A stretch of 64,000 bases of DNA, taken from contig NC_071340.1 in the NCBI RefSeq assembly GCF_027744825.2, positions 1,867,501-1,931,500 of the forward strand, read 5' to 3'. Source of the DNA: Synchiropus splendidus. Lineage: Eukaryota; Chordata; Actinopteri; Syngnathiformes; Callionymidae. Positions 38,247-50,618 of the stretch are shown here, piece after piece. Made by a program: the position numbers and the translations under genes. Positions within the stretch are counted from its first letter, which is position 1. Each line of letters starts with the position of its first letter. Below the pieces are notes generated by a model. The model made no database searches. It was given only the letters and a program-made list of their open reading frames with translations, and was not told where the DNA came from.

Positions 38247-40691
38247 GCGATCTGGAATCGACCTTATATCAGTCTTAAAATGCGTTTTCTGCATTGTGCC
38301 ATAACTTTGCTAGGAAGCTTCAGAAAATGAAAATTTCACCTCCCACTTTAGTAGAAAGGGTCTTTCTAGTAGTTGCACTTCAAATCTAAGGTGTCTGAAT
38401 TGTTTTTCCAAAGTTATCAACATTTTTATGTTTGGCGTTCCGGAATCCACCTTATCTCAGGCTGAAAACGCGTTTTCTGCATTGTGACATAACTTTGCAG
38501 GGAAGATTCAGAACATGAAATTTTCATCTCCCACAATAGCAGAAAGGGTCTTTCTAGTAGTTGCACATCAAATATAAGCTGTCTGAAGTGTTTTTCCAAA
38601 GTTATCAACATTTTTATGTTTGGCGTTCCGGAATCGATCTTATCACCAGGCTAAAAATGCATTTTCTGCATTGTGCTATAACTTTGCGGAGAAGGTTCAG
38701 AACATGAAATTTTCACATCCCACTATAGCAGAAAGGGTCTTTCAAGTAGTTGCACATCAAATCTAAGCTGTCTGAAGTGTTTTTCAAAAGTTATCAACAT
38801 TTTTATGTTTGGCGTTCTAGAACCCACCTTATCTCATGCTTAAAACGCGTTTTCTGCATTGTGCCATAATTTTGCTGGGAAGCTTCAGAACATGAAATTT
38901 TCACCTCCCACTGTATCAGAAATGGTCTTTCTAGCAGTTGCACATCAAATCTAAGCAGTCTGAAGTGTTTTTCCAAAGTTATCAACATTTTTATGTTTGG
39001 CGTTCCGGAATCGACCTTATCTCAGGCTGAAAACGTGTTTTACGCATTGTGCCATAAATTTGCAGGGAAGCTTCAGAACATGAAATTTTCACATCCCACT
39101 GTACCAGAAACGGTCTTTCTAGTAGTTGCACATCAAATCTAAGCTGTCTGAAGTGTTTTTCCAAAGTTATCAACATTCTTATGTTTGGCGTTTCGGAACC
39201 CACCTTATGTCAGGCTGAAAATGCGTTTTCTGCATTGTGCCATAACTTTGCAGAGAAGTTTCAGAACATGCAATTTTTACCTCCCACTACAGCAGAAAGG
39301 GTCTTTCTAGCAGTTGCACATCAAATCTAAGCTTTCTGATGAGTTTTTCCAAAGTTATCAACATTTTTATGTTTGGCGTTCCGGAATCGACCTTTTCTCA
39401 GGCTAAAAACCCGTTTTCTGCATTGTGCCAAAACTTTGCAGGTAAGCTTCAGAACATGAAAATTTCACCTCCCACTAAAGTAGAAATGGTCTTTCCAGTA
39501 GTTGCACATCAAATCTGAGCTGTCTGCAGTGTTTTTCCAATGTTATCAACTTTTTTATGTTTGGCGTTCCGGAATCGACTTTATCTCAGGCTGAAAACGC
39601 GTTTTACGCATTGTGCCATAAATTTGCAGGGAAGCTTCAGAACATGAAATTTTCACCTGCCACTATAGCAGAACTGGTCTTTCTAGTAGTTGCACATCAA
39701 ATCTAAGGTGTCTGAAGTGTTTTTCAAAAGTTATCAACATTTTTATGTTTGGCGTTACGGAATCGACCTTATCTCAGGCTGAAAACGCTTTTAACGCATT
39801 GTGCCATTACTTTGCGGGGAAGCTTCAGAACATGGAATTTTCACCTCCCAACATAGCAGAAATGGTCTTTCTAACAGTTGCACATCAAATCTAAGCTGTC
39901 TGAAGTGTTTTTCCAAAGTTATCAACATTCTTATGTTTGGCGTTTCGGAACCCACCTTATGTAAGGCTGAAAATGCGTTTTCTGCATTGTGCCATAACTT
40001 TGGAGAGAAGCTTCAGAACATGAAATTTTCACCTCCCACTGTGCCAGAAACGGTCTTTCTAGTAGTTGCACATCAAATCTAAGCTGTCTGAAGTGTTTTT
40101 CTAAAGTTATCAACATTTTTATGTTTGGCGTTCCGGAATCGACCTTATCTCAGGCTGAAAACGCGTTTTACGCATTGTGCGATAAAGTTGCAGGGAAGCT
40201 TCAGAACATGAAATTTGCATCTGCCACTATAGCAGAACTGGTCTTTCTAGTAGTTGCACATCAAATCTGAGCTGTCTGAAGTGTTTTTCTGAAGTCATCA
40301 ACTTTTTTATGTATGGCCTTCCGGAATCGACCTTATCTCAGCCTGAAAACGAGTTTTCTGCATTGTGCCATAACTTTGCAGAGAAGCTTCAGAACATGGA
40401 ATTTTCACTGCCCACTATAGCAGAAAGGGTATTTCTAGTATTTGCACATCAAATATAAGCTGTCTGAAGTGTATTTCGAAAGTTATCAACATTTTTATGT
40501 TTGCCGTTTCGGAACTCACCTTATGTCAGGCTGAAAATGTGTTTTCTGCATTGTGCCATAACTTTGCAGGGAAGCTTCAGAACATGAAATTTTCACCTCC
40601 CACTATATCAGAAAGGGTCTTTCTAGTAGTTGCACATCAAATCTAAGCTGTCTGAAGTGTTTTTCGAAAGTTATCAACATTTTTATGTTTG
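38247..40691. repeat. Higher-order repeat, copy 2 (13 monomers, 2,445 bp)
   Basis: Same monomer order as copy 1. It shares with copy 3, but not copy 1, an extra base in 'cttatcaccaggctaaaaatgcatt' type sequence near 38,641 (copy 1 has 'cttatctcaggctaaaaatgcg' type at 36,008), plus 'gcttttaacgc' near 39,787 and 'ctttggagag' near 40,001. Copies 2 and 3 are therefore closer to each other, and the unit length of 13 x 188 + 1 is explained by that one inserted base. It ends with the GTTTCGGAACTCACC monomer in place of the last two monomers of copy 1. Confidence 0.9.
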
Positions 40692-42825
40692 GCGATCTGG
40701 AATCGACCTTATATCAGTCTTAAAATGCGTTTTCTGCATTGTGCCATAACTTTGCTAGGAAGCTTCAGAAAATGAAAATTTCACCTCCCACTTTAGTAGA
40801 AAGGGTCTTTCTAGTAGTTGCACTTCAAATCTAAGGTGTCTGAATTGTTTTTCCAAAGTTATCAACATTTTTATGTTTGGCGTTCCGGAATCCACCTTAT
40901 CTCAGGCTGAAAACGCGTTTTCTGCATTGTGACATAACTTTGCAGGGAAGATTCAGAACATGAAATTTTCATCTCCCACAATAGCAGAAAGGGTCTTTCT
41001 AGTAGTTGCACATCAAATATAAGCTGTCTGAAGTGTTTTTCCAAAGTTATCAACATTTTTATGTTTGGCGTTCCGGAATCGATCTTATCACCAGGCTAAA
41101 AATGCATTTTCTGCATTGTGCTATAACTTTGCGGAGAAGGTTCAGAACATGAAATTTTCACATCCCACTATAGCAGAAAGGGTCTTTCAAGTAGTTGCAC
41201 ATCAAATCTAAGCTGTCTGAAGTGTTTTTCAAAAGTTATCAACATTTTTATGTTTGGCGTTCTAGAACCCACCTTATCTCATGCTTAAAACGCGTTTTCT
41301 GCATTGTGCCATAATTTTGCTGGGAAGCTTCAGAACATGAAATTTTCACCTCCCACTGTATCAGAAATGGTCTTTCTAGCAGTTGCTCATCAAATCTAAG
41401 CAGTCTGAAGTGTTTTTCCAAAGTTATCAACATTTTTATGTTTGGCGTTCCGGAATCGACCTTATCTCAGGCTGAAAACGTGTTTTACGCATTGTGCCAT
41501 AAATTTGCAGGGAAGCTTCAGAACATGAAATTTTCACATCCCACTGTACCAGAAACGGTCTTTCTAGTAGTTGCACATCAAATCTAAGCTGTCTGAAGTG
41601 TTTTTCCAAAGTTATCAACATTCTTATGTTTGGCGTTTCGGAACCCACCTTATGTCAGGCTGAAAATGCGTTTTCTGCATTGTGCCATAACTTTGCAGAG
41701 AAGTTTCAGAACATGCAATTTTTACCTCCCACTACAGCAGAAAGGGTCTTTCTAGCAGTTGCACATCAAATCTAAGCTTTCTGATGAGTTTTTCCAAAGT
41801 TATCAACATTTTTATGTTTGGCGTTCCGGAATCGACCTTTTCTCAGGCTAAAAACCCGTTTTCTGCATTGTGCCAAAACTTTGCAGGTAAGCTTCAGAAC
41901 ATGAAAATTTCACCTCCCACTAAAGTAGAAATGGTCTTTCCAGTAGTTGCACATCAAATCTGAGCTGTCTGCAGTGTTTTTCCAATGTTATCAACTTTTT
42001 TATGTTTGGCGTTCCGGAATCGACTTTATCTCAGGCTGAAAACGCGTTTTACGCATTGTGCCATAAATTTGCAGGGAAGCTTCAGAACATGAAATTTTCA
42101 CCTGCCACTATAGCAGAACTGGTCTTTCTAGTAGTTGCACATCAAATCTAAGCTGTCTGAAGTGTTTTTCAAAAGTTATCAACATTTTTATGTTTGGCGT
42201 TACGGAATCGACCTTATCTCAGGCTGAAAACGCTTTTAACGCATTGTGCCATTACTTTGCGGGGAAGCTTCAGAACATGGAATTTTCACCTCCCAACATA
42301 GCAGAAATGGTCTTTCTAACAGTTGCACATCAAATCTAAGCTGTCTGAAGTGTTTTTCCAAAGTTATCAACATTCTTATGTTTGGCGTTTCGGAACCCAC
42401 CTTATGTAAGGCTGAAAATGCGTTTTCTGCATTGTGCCATAACTTTGGAGAGAAGCTTCAGAACATGAAATTTTCACCTCCCACTGTGCCAGAAACGGTC
42501 TTTCTAGTAGTTGCACATCAAATCTAAGCTGTCTGAAGTGTTTTTCTAAAGTTATCAACATTTTTATGTTTGGCGTTCCGGAATCGACCTTATCTCAGGC
42601 TGAAAACGCGTTTTACGCATTGTGCGATAAAGTTGCAGGGAAGCTTCAGAACATGAAATTTGCATCTGCCACTATAGCAGAACTGGTCTTTCTAGTAGTT
42701 GCACATCAAATCTGAGCTGTCTGAAGTGTTTTTCTGAAGTCATCAACTTTTTTATGTATGGCCTTCCGGAATCGACCTTATCTCAGCCTGAAAACGAGTT
42801 TTCTGCATTGTGCCATAACTTTGCA
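40692..42825. repeat. Higher-order repeat, copy 3 (about 11 monomers, truncated)
   Basis: Matches copy 2 at an offset of 2,445 bp up to about 42,825, inside the CCATAACTTTGCAG tract. Copy 2 then reads GAGAAGCTTC with 'atggaattttcactgccc'; this copy reads GGGAAGCTTC and soon 'ctataacagaaaggg', joining a different monomer series also seen at 44.5-45.0 kb. Copies 2 and 3 are nearly identical where I compared them, so this is among the youngest events in the window. Confidence 0.88.
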
Positions 42826-43302
42826 GGGAAGCTTCAGAACATGAAATTTTCACTGCCCACTATAACAGAAAGGGTCTTTCTAGCAGTTGCACATCAAATC
42901 TAAGCTGTCAGAAGTGTTTTTCCAAAGTTATCAACATTTTTATGTTTGGCGTTCCGTAATCCACCTTGTCTCAGGCTGAAAACGCGTTTTTCGCATTATG
43001 CCATAAATTCGCTGGGAAGCTTCAGAACATGAAATTTTCACCTGCCACTATAGCAGAAATGGTCTTTCTAGTAGTTACACATCAAATCTAAGCTGTCTGA
43101 AGTGTTTTTCCAAAGTTATCAACATTTTTATGTTTGGTGTTCCGGAATCTACCTTTTCTCAGGCTAAAAACGCGTTTTCTTCATTGTGCCATAAATTTAC
43201 AGGGAAGCTTCAGAACATGACATTTTCACCTCCCACTATATCAGAAAGGGTCTTTCTAGTAGTTGCACATCAAATCTAAGCTGTCTGAAGTGTCTTTAGA
43301 TA
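42826..43302. repeat. Three-monomer cassette, first copy
   Basis: Carries 'ctataacagaaaggg', 'ctgtcagaagtg', 'gttccgtaatccaccttg', 'attatgccataaattcgctgg', 'ggtgttccggaatctacc', 'cttcattgtgcc' and 'gtgtctttagatag' in order. The same series is at about 44,520-45,030 (offset 1,691 bp). Related forms occur at 23.9-24.2 kb, 30.7-31.0 kb and 58.3-58.6 kb, so this monomer series has been moved or copied around the array. Confidence 0.82.
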
Positions 43303-44318
43303 GTTATCAACATTTTTATGTTTGGCGTTCCGGAATCGACCTTATCTCAGGCTGAAAACGCGTTTTACGCATTGTGCCATTACTTTGCGGGGAAGCATCA
43401 GAACATGGAATTTTCACCTCCCAACATGGCAGAAATGGTCTTTCTAACAGTTGCACATCAAATCTAAGCTGTCTGAAGTGTTTTTCCAAAGTTATCAACA
43501 TTCTTATGTTTGGCGTTTCGGAACCCACCTTATGTCAGGCTGAAAATGCGTTTTCTGCATTGTGCCATAACTTTGCAGAGAAGCTTCAGAACATGAAATT
43601 TTCACCTCCCACTGTGCCAGAAACGGTCTTTCTAGTAGTTGCACATCAAATCTAAGCTGTCTGAAGTGTTTTTCTAAAGTTATCAACATTTTTATGTTTG
43701 GCGTTCCGGAATCGACCTTATCTCAGGCTGAAAACGCGTTTTACGCATTGTGCGATAAAATTGCAGGGAAGCTTCAGAACATGAAATTTGCATCTGCTAC
43801 TATAACAGAACTGGTCTTTCTAGTAGTTGCACATCAAATCTGAGCTGTCTGAAGTGTTTTTCTGAAGTCATCAACTTTTTTACGTATGGCCTTCCGGAAT
43901 CGACCTTATCTCAGGCTGAAAACGAGTTTTCTTCATTGTGCCATAACTTTGCAGAGAAGCTTCAGAACATGGAATTTTCACTGCCCACTATAGCAGAAAG
44001 GGTATTTCTAGTATTTGCACATCAAATATAAGCTGTCTGAAGTGTATTTCGAAAGTTATCAACATTTTAATGTTTGGCGTTCTAGAACCCAACTGATCTC
44101 AGGCTGAAAATGCGTTTTCTGCATTGTGCCATAGCTTTGCAGGGAAGCTCCAGAACATGAAATTTTCACCTCCCACTATAGCAGAAAGGGTCTTTCTAAT
44201 AGTTGCACACCAAATCTAAGCTGTCTGAAGTGTTTTCCAAAGTTATCAACATTTTTATGTTTGCCGTTCCCTAACCCACCTTATCTCATGCTGAAAGCGC
44301 GTTTTCTGCATTGTGCCA
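43303..44318. repeat. Partial fourth copy of the higher-order repeat (~5.4 monomers)
   Basis: Matches 37,098-38,113, the tail of HOR copy 1, at a constant offset of 6,205 bp. Shared marks include 'cattactttgcgggg', 'cctcccaacat', 'ccactgtgccag', 'acattttaatgtttggcg', 'catagctttgc', a two-base loss in 'agtgttttccaaag' and 'gccgttccctaaccc'. Since copies 2 and 3 lack the last two monomers, this piece derives from a copy-1-like unit. Confidence 0.86.
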
Positions 44319-45031
44319 TAACTTTGCAGAGAAGCTTCAGAACATGGAATTTTCACTGCCCACTATAGCAGAAAGGGTATTTCTAGTATTTGCACATCAA
44401 ATATAAGCTGTCTGAAGTGTATTTCGAAAGTTATCAACATTTTTATGTTTGGCGTTTCGGAACTCACCTTATGTCAGGCTGAAAATGTGTTTTCTGCATT
44501 GTGCCATAACTTTGCAGGGAAGCTTCAGAACATGAAATTTTCACCTCCCACTATAACAGAAAGGGTCTTTCTAGCAGTTGCACATCAAATCTAAGCTGTC
44601 AGAAGTGTTTTTCCAAAGTTATCAACATTTTTATGTTTGGCGTTCCGTAATCCACCTTGTCTCAGGCTGAAAACGCGTTTTTCGCATTATGCCATAAATT
44701 CGCTGGGAAGCTTCAGAACATGAAATTTTCACCTGCCACTATAGCAGAAATGGTCTTTCTAGTAGTTACACATCAAATCTAAGCTGTCTGAAGTGTTTTT
44801 CCAAAGTTATCAACATTTTTATGTTTGGTGTTCCGGAATCTACCTTTTCTCAGGCTAAAAACGCGTTTTCTTCATTGTGCCATAAATTTACAGGGAAGCT
44901 TCAGAACATGACATTTTCACCTCCCACTATATCAGAAAGGGTCTTTCTAGTAGTTGCACATCAAATCTAAGCTGTCTGAAGTGTCTTTAGATAGTTATCA
45001 ACATTTTTATGTTTGGCGTTCCGGAATCGAC
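44319..45031. repeat. HOR-tail monomers and second three-monomer cassette
   Basis: About 44,319-44,520 follows the tail of HOR copy 2 ('atggaattttcactgccc', 'gtatttctagtatttgc', GTTTCGGAACTCACC). From about 44,520 to 45,030 it follows the cassette at 42,826-43,302. Breaks between source types occur inside monomers, as expected for repeated exchange or conversion. Confidence 0.82.
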
Positions 45032-45971
45032 CTTATGTCAGGCTGAAAATGCGTTTTCTGCATTGTGCCATAACTTTGCAGAGAAGCTTCAGAACATGAA
45101 CTTTTCACTTCCCACTACAACAGAAAGGGTCTTTCTAGTAGTTGCACATCAAATCTAATCTGTCTGAAGTGTTTTTCAAAAGTTATCAAGATTTTTATGT
45201 TTGGCGTTGCGGAATCGACCTTATCTCAGGCTGAAAACGCGTTTTACGCATTGTGCTATAAATTTGCAGGGAATCTTCAGAACATTAAATTTTCACATCC
45301 CACTAAGGCAGAAAGGGTCTTTCAAGTAGTTGCATATTAAATCTATGCTGTCTGAAGTGTTTTTCAAAAGTTATCAACATTTTTATGTTTGGCGATCCGG
45401 AATCGACCTTATCTCAGGCTGAAAACGCGTTTTCTGCATTGTGCCATAACTTTGCAGGGAAGCTTCAGAACAGGGAATGTTCACCTCCCACTATAGCAGA
45501 CATGGTCTTTCTAGTAGTTGCACATCAAATCTAAGCTGTCTGAAGTGTTTTTCCAAAGTTATCAACTTTTTTATGTTTGCCGTTGCGGAATCGAACTTAT
45601 CTCTGGCTGAAAACGCTTTTTACGCATTGTGCCATAACTTTTCAGGGAAGCTTCAGAACATGAAATTTCCACGTACCACTATATCAGAAAGGGTCTTTCT
45701 AGTAGTTGCACATCAAATCTAAGCTGTCTGAAGTGTTTTTCCAAAGTTATCAACATTTTTATGTTTGGCGTTCCGGAATCAACCTTATCTCAGGCTGACA
45801 ACGCGTTTCCTACTTTGTGCCATAACTTTGCAGGGAAGCTTCAGAACAGGGAATGTTCACCTCCCACTATAGCAGACATGGTCTTTCTAGTAGTTGCACA
45901 TCAAATCTAAGCTGTCTGAAGTGTTTTTCCAAAGTTATCAACTTTTTTATGTTTGCCGTTGCGGAATCGAA
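45032..45971. repeat. 5-monomer tandem duplication I, copy A (940 bp)
   Basis: Exactly 5 x 188 bp, repeated at once downstream. Marks include ATGAACTTTTCACTTCCC, 'gttatcaagattttt', 'ccactaaggcag', 'ttgcatattaaatctatg', 'ggcgatccgg', 'cagaacagggaatgttc', 'agacatggtc', 'gccgttgcggaatcgaac' and 'tttcctactttgtgcc'. I noticed no internal differences between the copies in the stretches compared. Confidence 0.9.
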
Positions 45972-46911
45972 CTTATGTCAGGCTGAAAATGCGTTTTCTG
46001 CATTGTGCCATAACTTTGCAGAGAAGCTTCAGAACATGAACTTTTCACTTCCCACTACAACAGAAAGGGTCTTTCTAGTAGTTGCACATCAAATCTAATC
46101 TGTCTGAAGTGTTTTTCAAAAGTTATCAAGATTTTTATGTTTGGCGTTGCGGAATCGACCTTATCTCAGGCTGAAAACGCGTTTTACGCATTGTGCTATA
46201 AATTTGCAGGGAATCTTCAGAACATTAAATTTTCACATCCCACTAAGGCAGAAAGGGTCTTTCAAGTAGTTGCATATTAAATCTATGCTGTCTGAAGTGT
46301 TTTTCAAAAGTTATCAACATTTTTATGTTTGGCGATCCGGAATCGACCTTATCTCAGGCTGAAAACGCGTTTTCTGCATTGTGCCATAACTTTGCAGGGA
46401 AGCTTCAGAACAGGGAATGTTCACCTCCCACTATAGCAGACATGGTCTTTCTAGTAGTTGCACATCAAATCTAAGCTGTCTGAAGTGTTTTTCCAAAGTT
46501 ATCAACTTTTTTATGTTTGCCGTTGCGGAATCGAACTTATCTCTGGCTGAAAACGCTTTTTACGCATTGTGCCATAACTTTTCAGGGAAGCTTCAGAACA
46601 TGAAATTTCCACGTACCACTATATCAGAAAGGGTCTTTCTAGTAGTTGCACATCAAATCTAAGCTGTCTGAAGTGTTTTTCCAAAGTTATCAACATTTTT
46701 ATGTTTGGCGTTCCGGAATCAACCTTATCTCAGGCTGACAACGCGTTTCCTACTTTGTGCCATAACTTTGCAGGGAAGCTTCAGAACAGGGAATGTTCAC
46801 CTCCCACTATAGCAGACATGGTCTTTCTAGTAGTTGCACATCAAATCTAAGCTGTCTGAAGTGTTTTTCCAAAGTTATCAACTTTTTTATGTTTGCCGTT
46901 GCGGAATCGAA
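45972..46911. repeat. 5-monomer tandem duplication I, copy B (940 bp)
   Basis: Second copy of 45,032-45,971. The left edge is visible at 45,971/45,972, where GAATCGAA joins CTTATGTCAGG; copy A has GAATCGAC before the same sequence. After 46,911 the sequence becomes CTTATCTCAGG. Confidence 0.9.
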
Positions 46912-47378
46912 CTTATCTCAGGCTGAAAACGCTTTTTACGCATTGTGCCATAACTTTTCAGGGAAGCTTCAGAACATGAAATTTTCACCTACCACTATAT
47001 CAGAAAGGGTCTTTCTAGTAGTTGCACATCAAATCTAAGCTGTCTGAAGTGTTTTTCCAAAGTTATCAACACTTTTATGTTTGGCGTTCCGGAATCGACC
47101 TTATCTCAGCCTGGAAACGTGTTTTCTGCATTGTGCCATAACTTTGCAGGGAAGCTTCAGAATATGAAATGTTAACCTCCCACTATAGCAGAAAGGGTCT
47201 TTCTAGTATTCGCACATCAAATCTAAGCTGTCTGAAGTGTTTTTCCAAAGTTATCAACATTTTTAAGTTTGGCGTTCCGGAACCCACCTTATCTCAGGCT
47301 GAAATCGCGTTTTCTGCATTGTACCATAACTTTGCAGGGAAGCTTCAGAACATGAAATTTTATCCTCCCACTATAACG
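46912..47378. repeat. Satellite monomers between the 5-mer copies and their partial third copy
   Basis: About 2.5 monomers. The first continues the 'gaaaacgctttttacgc' monomer. The next has 'ctcagcctggaaacgtg'. The last has 'ttttaagtttggcg' with 'gaaatcgcgtttt', like 34,290. Nothing else is visible. Confidence 0.8.
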
Positions 47379-47899
47379 GAAAGGGTCTTTCAAGTAGTTG
47401 CATATTAAATCTATGCTGTCTGAAGTGTTTTTCAAAAGTTATCAACATTTTTATGTTTGGCGATCCGGAATCGACCTTATCTCAGGCTGAAAACGCGTTT
47501 TCTGCATTGTGCCATAACTTTGCAGGGAAGCTTCAGAACAGGGAATGTTCACCTCCCACTATAGCAGACATAGTCTTTCTAGTAGTTGCACATCAAATCT
47601 AAGCTGTCTGAAGTGTTTTTCCAAAGTTATCAACTTTTTTATGTTTGCCGTTGCGGAATCGAACTTATCTCAGGCTGAAAACGCTTTTTACGCATTGTGC
47701 CATAACTTTTCAGGGAAGCTTCAGAACATGAAATTTTCACCTACCACTATATCTGAAAGGGTCTTTCTAGTAGTTGCACATCAAATCTAAGCTGTCTGAA
47801 GTGTTTTTCCAAAGTTATCAACATTTTTATGTTTGGCGTTCCGGAATCAACCTTATCTCAGGCTGACAACGCGTTTCCTACTTTGTGCCATAACTTTGC
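47379..47899. repeat. 5-monomer duplication I, partial third copy (~2.8 monomers)
   Basis: Matches 46,251-46,771 at an offset of 1,128 bp (6 x 188), from 'gaaagggtctttcaagtag' with 'gcatattaaatctatg' through 'gacaacgcgtttcctactt'. At about 47,900 it departs to 'gcaggtaagcttcag' and 'gttgaacatc', the form found at 24.85-24.97 kb and in copy B of the 7.4-kb duplication. Confidence 0.82.
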
Positions 47900-49680
47900 A
47901 GGTAAGCTTCAGAACATGAAAATTTCACCTCCCACTATAGCAGAAAGGGTCTTTCTAGTAGTTGAACATCAAATCTAAGCTGTCTGAAGTGTTTTCCCAA
48001 AGTTATCAACAATTTTATGTTTGGCGTTCAGGAACCCGCCTTATCTCAGGCTGAAAGCGCGTTTTCTGCATTGTGCCATAACATTGCAGGGAAGCTTCAG
48101 AACATGAAATTTTCACCTTCCACTATAGCAGAAAGGGTCTTTCTAGTAGTTGCACATCAAATCTAAGCTGTCTGAAGTGTTTTTCCAAAGTTATCAACAC
48201 TTTTATGTTTGGCGTTCCGGAATCAACCTTATCTCGGGCACTAAATGCGTTTTCTGCATTGTGCCATAACTTTGCTGGGAAGCTTCAGAACATGAAATTT
48301 TCACCTCCCACTACAGCAGAAAGGGTCTTTCTATTAGTTGCACATCAAATCTAAGCTGTCTGAAGTGTTTTTCCAAAGTTATCAACATTTTTATGTTTGG
48401 CGATCTGGAATCGACCTTATATCAGTCTTAAAATGCGTTTTCTGCATTGTGCCATTACTTTGCTGGGAAGCTTCAGAAAATGAAAATTTCACCTCCCACT
48501 TTAGTAGAAAGGGTCTTTCTAGTAGTTGCACTTCAAATCTAAGGTGTCTGAATTGTTTTTCCAAAGTTATCAACATTTTTATGTTTGGCGTTCCGGAATC
48601 CACGTTATCTCAGGCTGAAAACGCGTTTTCTGCATTGTGCCATAACTTTGCAGGGAAGATTCAGAACATGAAAATTTCACCTCCCACTTTAGTAGAAAGG
48701 GTCTTTCTAGTAGTTGCACATCAAATCTAAGCTGACTGAAGTGTTTTTCCAAAGATATCAACATTTTTATGTTTGGCATTCCGGAACCCACCTTATGTCA
48801 GGCTTAAAACGCGTTTTCTTGTTTGTGCCATAACTTTGCAGGGAAGCTTCAGAAAATGGAATTTTCACCTCCCACTTTAGCAGAAACGGTCTTTCTAGTA
48901 GTTGCACATCAAATCTAACCTGTCTGAATTGTTTTTCCAAAGTTATCAACATTTTTATGTTTGGCGTTCCGGAATCGACCTTATCTCAGGTTGAAAACGC
49001 GTTTACTGCATTGTGCCACAACTTTGCAGGGAAGCTTCAGAATATGAAATTTTCACATCCCACTATATCAGAAAGAGTCTTTCTAGTAGTTGCACATCAA
49101 ATCTAAGCTGTCTGAAGTGTTTTTCCAAAGTTATCAACATTTTTATGTTTGGCGTTCCGGAATCGATCTTATCTCAGGCTAAAAATGTGTTTTCTGCATT
49201 GTGCTATAACTTTGCAGAGAAGGTTCAGAACATGAAATTTTCACATCCCACTATAGCAGAAAGGGTCATTCAAGTAGTTGCACATCAAATCTAAGCTGTC
49301 TGAAGTGTTTTTCAAAAGTTATCAACATTTTTATGTTTGGCGTTCTAGAACCCACCTTATCTCATGCTGAAAACGCGTTTTCTGCATTGTGCCATAAATT
49401 TGCAGGGAAACTTCAGAACATGAAATTTTCACATCCCACTGTACCAGAAACGGTCTTTCTAGTAGTTGCACATCAAATCTAAGCTGTCTGAAGTGTTTTT
49501 CCAAAGTTATCAACATTCTTATGTTTGGCGTTTCGGAACCCACCTTATGTCAGGCTGAAAATGTGTTTTTTGCATTGTGCCATAACTTTGCAGAGAAGTT
49601 TCAGAACATGAAATTTTCACCTCCCACTACAGCAGAAAGGGTCTTTCTAGCAGTTGCACATCAAATCTAAGCTGTCTGAA
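47900..49680. repeat. Mosaic satellite monomers
   Basis: About 9.5 monomers with sources elsewhere in the window. The 'gcgatctggaatcgacc' monomer at about 48,400 and its right-hand neighbour resemble the start of the 13/14-mer HOR. The 'tctcgggca' monomer at about 48,232 resembles 25,210 and 50,110. 49,150-49,300 resembles 36,000 and 55,510. 49,331-49,543 combines two HOR monomers ('ttctagaaccc' start with 'cactgtaccag' end) into one. No genes are visible. Confidence 0.8.
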
Positions 49681-50618
49681 GAGTTTTTCCAAAGTTATCA
49701 ACATTTTTATGTTTGGCGTTCCTGAATCGACCTTATCTCAGGCTGAAAACGAGTTTTCTGCATTGTGCCATAACTTTGCAGAGAAGCTTCAGAACATGGA
49801 ATTTTCACTGCCCACTATAGCAGAAAGGGTATTTCTAGTATTTGCACATCAAATATAAGCTGTCTGAAGTGTATTTCCAAAGTTATCAACATTTTATGTT
49901 TGGCGTTCCGAAACCCACCTTATCTCAGGTTGAAAATGGGTTTTCTGCTTCGTGCCATAACTTTGCAGGGAAGCTTCAGAACATGACATTTTCACATCCC
50001 ACTACACCAGAAAGGGTCTTTCTAGTAGTTGCACATCAAATCCAAGCTGTCTGAAGTGTTTTTCCAAAGTCATCAACACTTTTATGTTTGGCGTTCCGGA
50101 ATCAACATTATCTCGGGCTCTAAATGCGTTTTCTGCATTGTGCCATAACTTTGCTGGGAAGCTTCAGAACATGAAATTTTATCCTCCAACTATAACGGAA
50201 AGGGTCTTCTAGTAGTTACACATCAAATCTAAGCTGTCTGATGTGTTTTTCGAAAGTTATCAACACTTTTATGTTTGGCGTTCCGGAATCGACCTTATCT
50301 CGGGCTCAATATGCGTTTTCTGCATTGTGCCATAACTTTGCTGGGAAGCTTCAGAACAAGAAATTTTAAACTCCCACTATAGCAGAAAGGGTCTTTCTCG
50401 TAGTTGCACATCAAATCTAAGCTGTCTGAAGTGTTTTTCCAAAGTTATCAACATTTTTATGTTTGGCATTCCGGAACCCACCTTATCTGAGGCTGAAAAC
50501 GTGTTTTCTGCATTCTGCCATAACATTGCAGGGAAGCCTCAAAACATGAAATTTTCACCTCCCACTATAGTATAAAGGATCTTTCTCGTAGTTGCACATC
50601 AAATCTAAGCTGTCTGAA
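49681..50618. repeat. 5-monomer tandem duplication II, copy A (938 bp)
   Basis: Repeated at an offset of 938 bp. Marks include GAGTTTTTCC, 'gttcctgaatcgacc', 'acattttatgtttggcg', 'gttgaaaatgggttttctgc', 'tcatcaacacttttatg', 'ctcgggctctaaatgc', 'cctccaactataacgg' and 'gtataaaggatc'. The unit is 2 bp short of five monomers because of small deletions such as 'acattttatg' and 'gggtcttctagtag'. Confidence 0.9.
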
